From Syntrophomonadaceae bacterium (GTDB taxonomy: Bacteria; Bacillota; Dethiobacteria; PWVN01), in contig PWVN01000035.1 in assembly GCA_003561835.1 (NCBI GenBank), positions 1 through 8,623 on the forward strand: a stretch of DNA of 8,623 nt, in the 5' to 3' direction. Under the pieces are notes generated by a model that was given only the letters and a program-made list of their open reading frames with translations, did not search any database and was not told the DNA's origin. Position numbers and translations under genes: made by a program. Positions 6,279-8,623 of this stretch are shown one piece after another; the stretch's first letter is position 1; each line of letters begins with the position of its first letter.

Positions 6279-6307
6279 TGTTCAACCGGGCCTATATAGG
6301 CTATAAT
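6279..6307 (+). promoter_or_regulatory. Putative thiolase promoter (perfect -10, weak -35)
   Basis: A perfect TATAAT (6302-6307) lies 97 nt before the thiolase start, predicting transcription from about 6314. The best -35 at 17-base spacing, TGTTCA (6279-6284), matches TTGACA in only three positions. A strong -10 with a poor -35 is typical of activator-dependent promoters, which fits the repeat array further upstream, but no direct evidence is available. The 274-bp gap 6131-6404 otherwise contains only a weak GC hairpin (6140-6154) just after the membrane protein gene and no gene. Confidence 0.5.
6290..6301. promoter_or_regulatory. Perfect palindrome inside the thiolase promoter spacer (possible operator)
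   Basis: GCCTATATAGGC is a 12-bp perfect inverted repeat that abuts the TATAAT box, filling most of the spacer between -35 and -10. A dimeric repressor bound there would block RNA polymerase. I do not recognise it as the site of a named regulator. Confidence 0.45.
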
Positions 6308-6404
6308 GGAGCGGGGAACCCTGGAGCGCTCTTCCTGCGTTAATACTTATGCAGCGAAACGTTCCTGAGCAGACAGGAGTAAAAACTGGCCGGAGGTAGA
6401 TAGC

Positions 6405-7583
6405 ATGGTAGACGTAGCTGTGGTACAAGGGGTCCGGACTCCCGTGGGCAGCTTTGGCGGCAGCCTCAAGGATATCCCGGCGGTGGACCTGGGGGCTCTG
6501 GTGATCCGGGAGACCTTGCAGAGGTCGGGGATAAGACCCGCCGATGTGGATGAAGTCATCATGGGCAACGTCCTCCAGGCTGGGCTCGGGCAGAACCCGG
6601 CCCGCCAGGCGGCAGTCAAGGCCGGTATCCCCCACGATGTGCCCGTTCTCACCATCAATAAAGTTTGCGGCTCCGGCCTCAAGGCCGTGATGCTGGGGGC
6701 CCAGTCCATCCTCCTGGGCGACGCCCAGGTGGTCCTGGCCGGCGGGATGGAGAACATGAGCCTGTCTCCCTACCTTCTCAACGATGCCCGCTTCGGCATG
6801 CGTATGGGCCACGGCCAGGCCGTGGACAGCATGATTGTGGACGGCCTCTGGTGCGCCTTCAACGATATCCACATGGGCATAACCGCGGAAAATATCGCTG
6901 CGGATTTCGGCCTGACCCGGGAGGAGCAGGACGCCTTTGCCCTGGCCAGCCAGGAAAAGGCCCTGGCCGCCATCGACAGCGGCCGCTTTGCGGGAGAAAT
7001 TGTCCCTGTCGGCATCCCCCAGCGGAAGGGTGATCCGAAACTCTTCTCCGTGGATGAATTTCCCCGCCGGGGGACCACCCTGGAAGCCCTGGCCCGCCTG
7101 CGGCCCGCTTTCAAAAAGGACGGCACCGTCACCGCCGGAAACGCCTCCGGCATCAACGACGGCGCCGCCTGCCTCCTGCTGATGACCGCCCACCGGGCGG
7201 AAGCCGCGGGCCTGAAGCCCCTGGCCCTGATCCGCTCCTATGCTTCCGCCGGCGTCGACCCCCGCATCATGGGGACCGGCCCCATCCCCGCCAGCCGGAA
7301 GGCCCTGGCCAGGGCAGGCCTGGCCGTCGGCGACATGGACCTGATCGAGGCCAACGAGGCCTTTGCCGCCCAGGCCCTCTCCGTGGCCAGGGAGCTGGAA
7401 TTTGACATGGAAAAGGTCAACGTGAACGGCGGCGCCATCGCCCTGGGACACCCCATCGGCGCCAGCGGCGCCCGGATCTTTGTGACCCTTCTCCACGAGA
7501 TGTCCCGGCGGCAGGCCCGCTACGGCCTGGCCACCCTGTGCATCGGCGGCGGCCAGGGCGTGGCCCTGGTGGTGGAGAGATAG
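6405..7583 (+). CDS. thlA: Acetyl-CoA C-acetyltransferase (thiolase)
   Basis: Thiolase condenses two acetyl-CoA to acetoacetyl-CoA, or splits it in the reverse, degradative direction. The 392-aa protein has all three catalytic elements: nucleophile Cys88 in NKVCGSGLKA (86-94), His349 in GHPIGASGARI (348-358), and the proton-transfer Cys379 in CIGGGQG (379-385). It also has NEAFA (317-321) and GGMENMS (113-119). These are features of type II biosynthetic/degradative thiolases and not of the archaeal/SCP2 type. The ATG at 6405 follows GGAGG (6392-6396) by 8 nt. The gene stands alone, with its own putative promoter and a downstream hairpin. No hydroxyacyl-CoA dehydrogenase, crotonase or CoA-transferase gene is adjacent, so the sequence does not show whether it serves butyrate-type fermentation, fatty acid oxidation or another pathway. 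Confidence 0.95.
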   Translation: MVDVAVVQGVRTPVGSFGGSLKDIPAVDLGALVIRETLQRSGIRPADVDEVIMGNVLQAGLGQNPARQAAVKAGIPHDVPVLTINKVCGSGLKAVMLGAQSILLGDAQVVLAGGMENMSLSPYLLNDARFGMRMGHGQAVDSMIVDGLWCAFNDIHMGITAENIAADFGLTREEQDAFALASQEKALAAIDSGRFAGEIVPVGIPQRKGDPKLFSVDEFPRRGTTLEALARLRPAFKKDGTVTAGNASGINDGAACLLLMTAHRAEAAGLKPLALIRSYASAGVDPRIMGTGPIPASRKALARAGLAVGDMDLIEANEAFAAQALSVARELEFDMEKVNVNGGAIALGHPIGASGARIFVTLLHEMSRRQARYGLATLCIGGGQGVALVVER

Positions 7584-7607
7584 CTCGCCCCCGAAGGGCC
7601 TCCGGGC

Positions 7608-7633
7608 AGCAAAGGCCCCCCGGGGCCTTTGCT
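7608..7633. terminator. Strong GC-rich hairpin after the thiolase gene, likely terminator without a U-run
   Basis: AGCAAAGGCCC pairs perfectly with GGGCCTTTGCT around a short C-rich loop, giving an 11-bp stem (7608-7618 with 7623-7633) 24 nt after the stop codon. The position suits termination of the thiolase transcript, but the following bases are CACCCC, not a T-run, so it is not a canonical intrinsic terminator. It may work with Rho or protect the 3' end. It is the strongest hairpin I saw in the window. Confidence 0.6.
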
Positions 7634-7702
7634 CACCCCTGGCAGGCCGGGAGTGCGTCCGGGCTGCCGTCCGGGAGAGGCCTAAAGCCCGCCCTTTTAA
7701 GA

Positions 7703-7732
7703 TTGACACAAACTTTGACTTTATGGTATTAT
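7703..7732 (+). promoter_or_regulatory. Strong extended -10 promoter for the V/A-type ATP synthase operon
   Basis: A perfect TTGACA (7703-7708) is followed after 18 bases by TATTAT (7727-7732), preceded by the TGn extension (TGG, 7724-7726). The predicted start is near 7739, about 97 nt before the subunit E start codon. A second TTGACT at 7715-7720 repeats the -35 sequence 12 bases later but has no well-placed -10. This is the best plus-strand promoter in the window. Confidence 0.75.
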
Positions 7733-7738
7733 GACCAG

Positions 7739-7835
7739 AGAAATACTATTAATTTCATATGATAATATTTTCGAACCACAAACATTTGTAGGCATGCGTT
7801 TTTTTATTTAACCACTTATTTAAAGGTTGGTGCAT
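7739..7835 (+). promoter_or_regulatory. AT-rich untranslated leader of the ATP synthase operon
   Basis: About 97 nt are strikingly AT-rich compared with the GC-rich genes around it. The leader contains TCATATGA and AATATT palindromes (7756-7770), ACAAACATTTGT (a weak inverted repeat, 7778-7789), GCATGC (7793-7798) and a run of seven T (7799-7805). It ends in the ribosome binding sequence AAAGG (7822-7826). The T-run after small inverted repeats is reminiscent of an attenuator, but the stems are weak. I do not recognise a known riboswitch. Confidence 0.4.
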
Positions 7836-8438
7836 ATGAGCATACACGTACAGGAACTCATCGACAAGATCAAGAACGAAGGTGTGGAAGCGGCGGAGAG
7901 GGAAGCGGAAAAGATCATCTCCGAAGCCGGGGAAAAGGCGGCCCGCATCATCAAAAATGCCCGGGCGGAGGCGGACTCCCACAAGGCCCAGGCCGAGAAG
8001 GAGATCAAGAAGCAGGAAGCCGCCAGCCGCGATGCCCTCAAGCAGGCGGCCCGGGATATTCTCATCGGCCTGGAGAAGAAGATCATCGCCCAGTTTGAGG
8101 CCGTCCTCACCGAATCCGTCGGGGATGCCATGAGCAGCGAACTGACGGAGAAGCTCATCCTGGAACTGGCCGGGGCCTGGGCCGACAAGGGCGAGGAAGG
8201 GTTGAAAATCGTCCTCTCCTCCCGGGATGCCAGGGAGTTGGAGTCGGCCTTGAAGGGGAAGCTGGCCCAGCGTTTCAAGGAAGGGGTGGAAATCCTGCCA
8301 TCCCCGAAGGTCACCAAAGGTTTCCGCATCGGCGGCAAGGATGGGGCCTTCTACAATTTCACCACCGAGGGCGTTGCCGAGGTACTGGCAGAGACCCTGT
8401 CCGCCGACCTGGCCGAAACATTGAAAGCGGCCATCTGA
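7836..8438 (+). CDS. atpE: V/A-type ATP synthase subunit E (peripheral stalk)
   Basis: Subunit E (also called NtpE) forms the peripheral stalk with the G/H subunit and links the A3B3 head of the rotary ATPase to its membrane part. The 200-aa protein has a long charged N-terminal helix (about 1-85) of alternating Lys/Glu and Ala, typical of the coiled coil. A compact C-terminal domain has KGFRIGGKDGAFYNFTTEGV (161-180) and a final helix AEVLAETLSADL, as in other bacterial V-type E subunits. The ATG at 7836 is 9 nt after AAAGG (7822-7826); GTG 7830 and TTG 7827 upstream in frame are too close to that site. A DUF2764-like gene follows, as in bacterial V/A-ATPase operons where E opens the cluster before subunit A. 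Note that atpE is also used for the unrelated F-type c subunit. Whether the enzyme moves H+ or Na+ cannot be told here. Confidence 0.9.
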   Translation: MSIHVQELIDKIKNEGVEAAEREAEKIISEAGEKAARIIKNARAEADSHKAQAEKEIKKQEAASRDALKQAARDILIGLEKKIIAQFEAVLTESVGDAMSSELTEKLILELAGAWADKGEEGLKIVLSSRDARELESALKGKLAQRFKEGVEILPSPKVTKGFRIGGKDGAFYNFTTEGVAEVLAETLSADLAETLKAAI

Positions 8439-8488
8439 TCCCGGTGGCAGGTTGGAGGTATTAGAGGACAGGCTGAGGAGGAAACGGC

Positions 8489-8623
8489 TTGACCAAATAT
8501 TACTATACGGGGGCGGCGCTTCCCACCCTGCATCTGGGTGAGAAGGCCCCTATCAGCGAAGAGAAGTTTTTGGAGTTCGCGGAAGATACCCTGAAACCCG
8601 GGCATTTTCGGATTTTGCGCAAA
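8489..8623 (+). CDS. DUF2764-like protein of the V/A-ATPase operon (N-terminal part, runs off the window)
   Basis: Forty-five codons are visible, starting at TTG 8489 with AGGAGG (8476-8481) 7 nt upstream. The beginning reads MTKYYYTGAALPTLHLGEK, then APISEEKFLEFAEDTL. This resembles DUF2764 proteins, which open with a KYYY..A.LP pattern and a PISF/PISEE.FLE segment. They are encoded between subunits E and A in V/A-ATPase operons of spirochaetes, Bacteroidetes, chlamydiae and some Firmicutes. Their role is unknown, although their fixed position suggests a part in assembly or structure, perhaps as a subunit C-like component. It starts 50 nt after the subunit E stop. The identification rests on a short fragment and on context; subunit C itself is the main alternative. 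Confidence 0.7.
   Translation, partial: MTKYYYTGAALPTLHLGEKAPISEEKFLEFAEDTLKPGHFRILRK

Noticed and set aside
6131..6404. Small gene or structured RNA in the gap before the thiolase
   Set aside because: No reading frame with a ribosome binding site and no known RNA fold was recognised; only repeats and promoter-like elements are supported.
6282..7709. Open frame of 475 codons on the minus strand over the thiolase gene
   Set aside because: Antisense shadow of a clear thiolase, with low-complexity Gly/His/Gln-rich composition and no recognisable domain.
7739..7835. Known riboswitch (for example sodium-responsive) in the ATP synthase leader
   Set aside because: The leader is short and AT-rich with weak stems and shows no conserved core that I recognise.

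Overview
The window looks like a chromosomal core region from a GC-rich, probably anaerobic and possibly thermophilic member of the Bacillota (Clostridia/Moorella/Desulfotomaculum-like). This is inferred from the strong GGAGG-type ribosome binding sites, frequent GTG/TTG starts, the tsaC-ywlE-rpiB-glyA-comEB gene order typical of Firmicutes, and a bacterial V/A-type ATP synthase operon. No mobile element, CRISPR array, rRNA or tRNA was found.

Region 1 (1-1111, minus strand): larB and the first part of larC, joined by an ATGA overlap and read from a near-consensus promoter (TTGACG-17-TATAAT). They make parts of the nickel-pincer nucleotide cofactor used by lactate racemase-type enzymes. larA and larE are not in the window.

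Region 2 (1230-6130, plus strand): tsaC (tRNA t6A synthesis), an LMW phosphatase of the YwlE type, rpiB, glyA, comEB (dCMP deaminase) and a multi-pass flippase-like membrane protein. The first five are close together and all but the first are preceded by an evident GGAGG site, so this is probably one operon. GlyA supplies 5,10-methylene-THF and dCMP deaminase supplies dUMP, the two substrates of thymidylate synthase. An 18-bp perfect palindrome and a 10-bp one lie in the only larger gap, between tsaC and ywlE.

Region 3 (6131-7700): a thiolase gene (acetyl-CoA acetyltransferase) alone between two intergenic regions. Upstream of it are a phased array of short CTG-ending units with 9-11 bp spacing and a putative promoter whose spacer holds the perfect palindrome GCCTATATAGGC. 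A strong GC-rich hairpin lies downstream.

Region 4 (7700-8623): a strong extended -10 promoter, an AT-rich leader of about 95 nt, the V/A-type ATP synthase subunit E gene, and the start of a DUF2764-like gene, the usual opening of one class of bacterial V/A-ATPase operons. In many Firmicutes the F-type atp operon follows the glyA-upp-comEB block, so a V/A-type operon here may be a replacement at that locus.

I see no obviously new multi-gene system. The best leads are the regulatory structure ahead of the thiolase, the ATP synthase arrangement and leader, the paired palindromes before ywlE, and unusual active-site residues in the YwlE-like and GlyA proteins.
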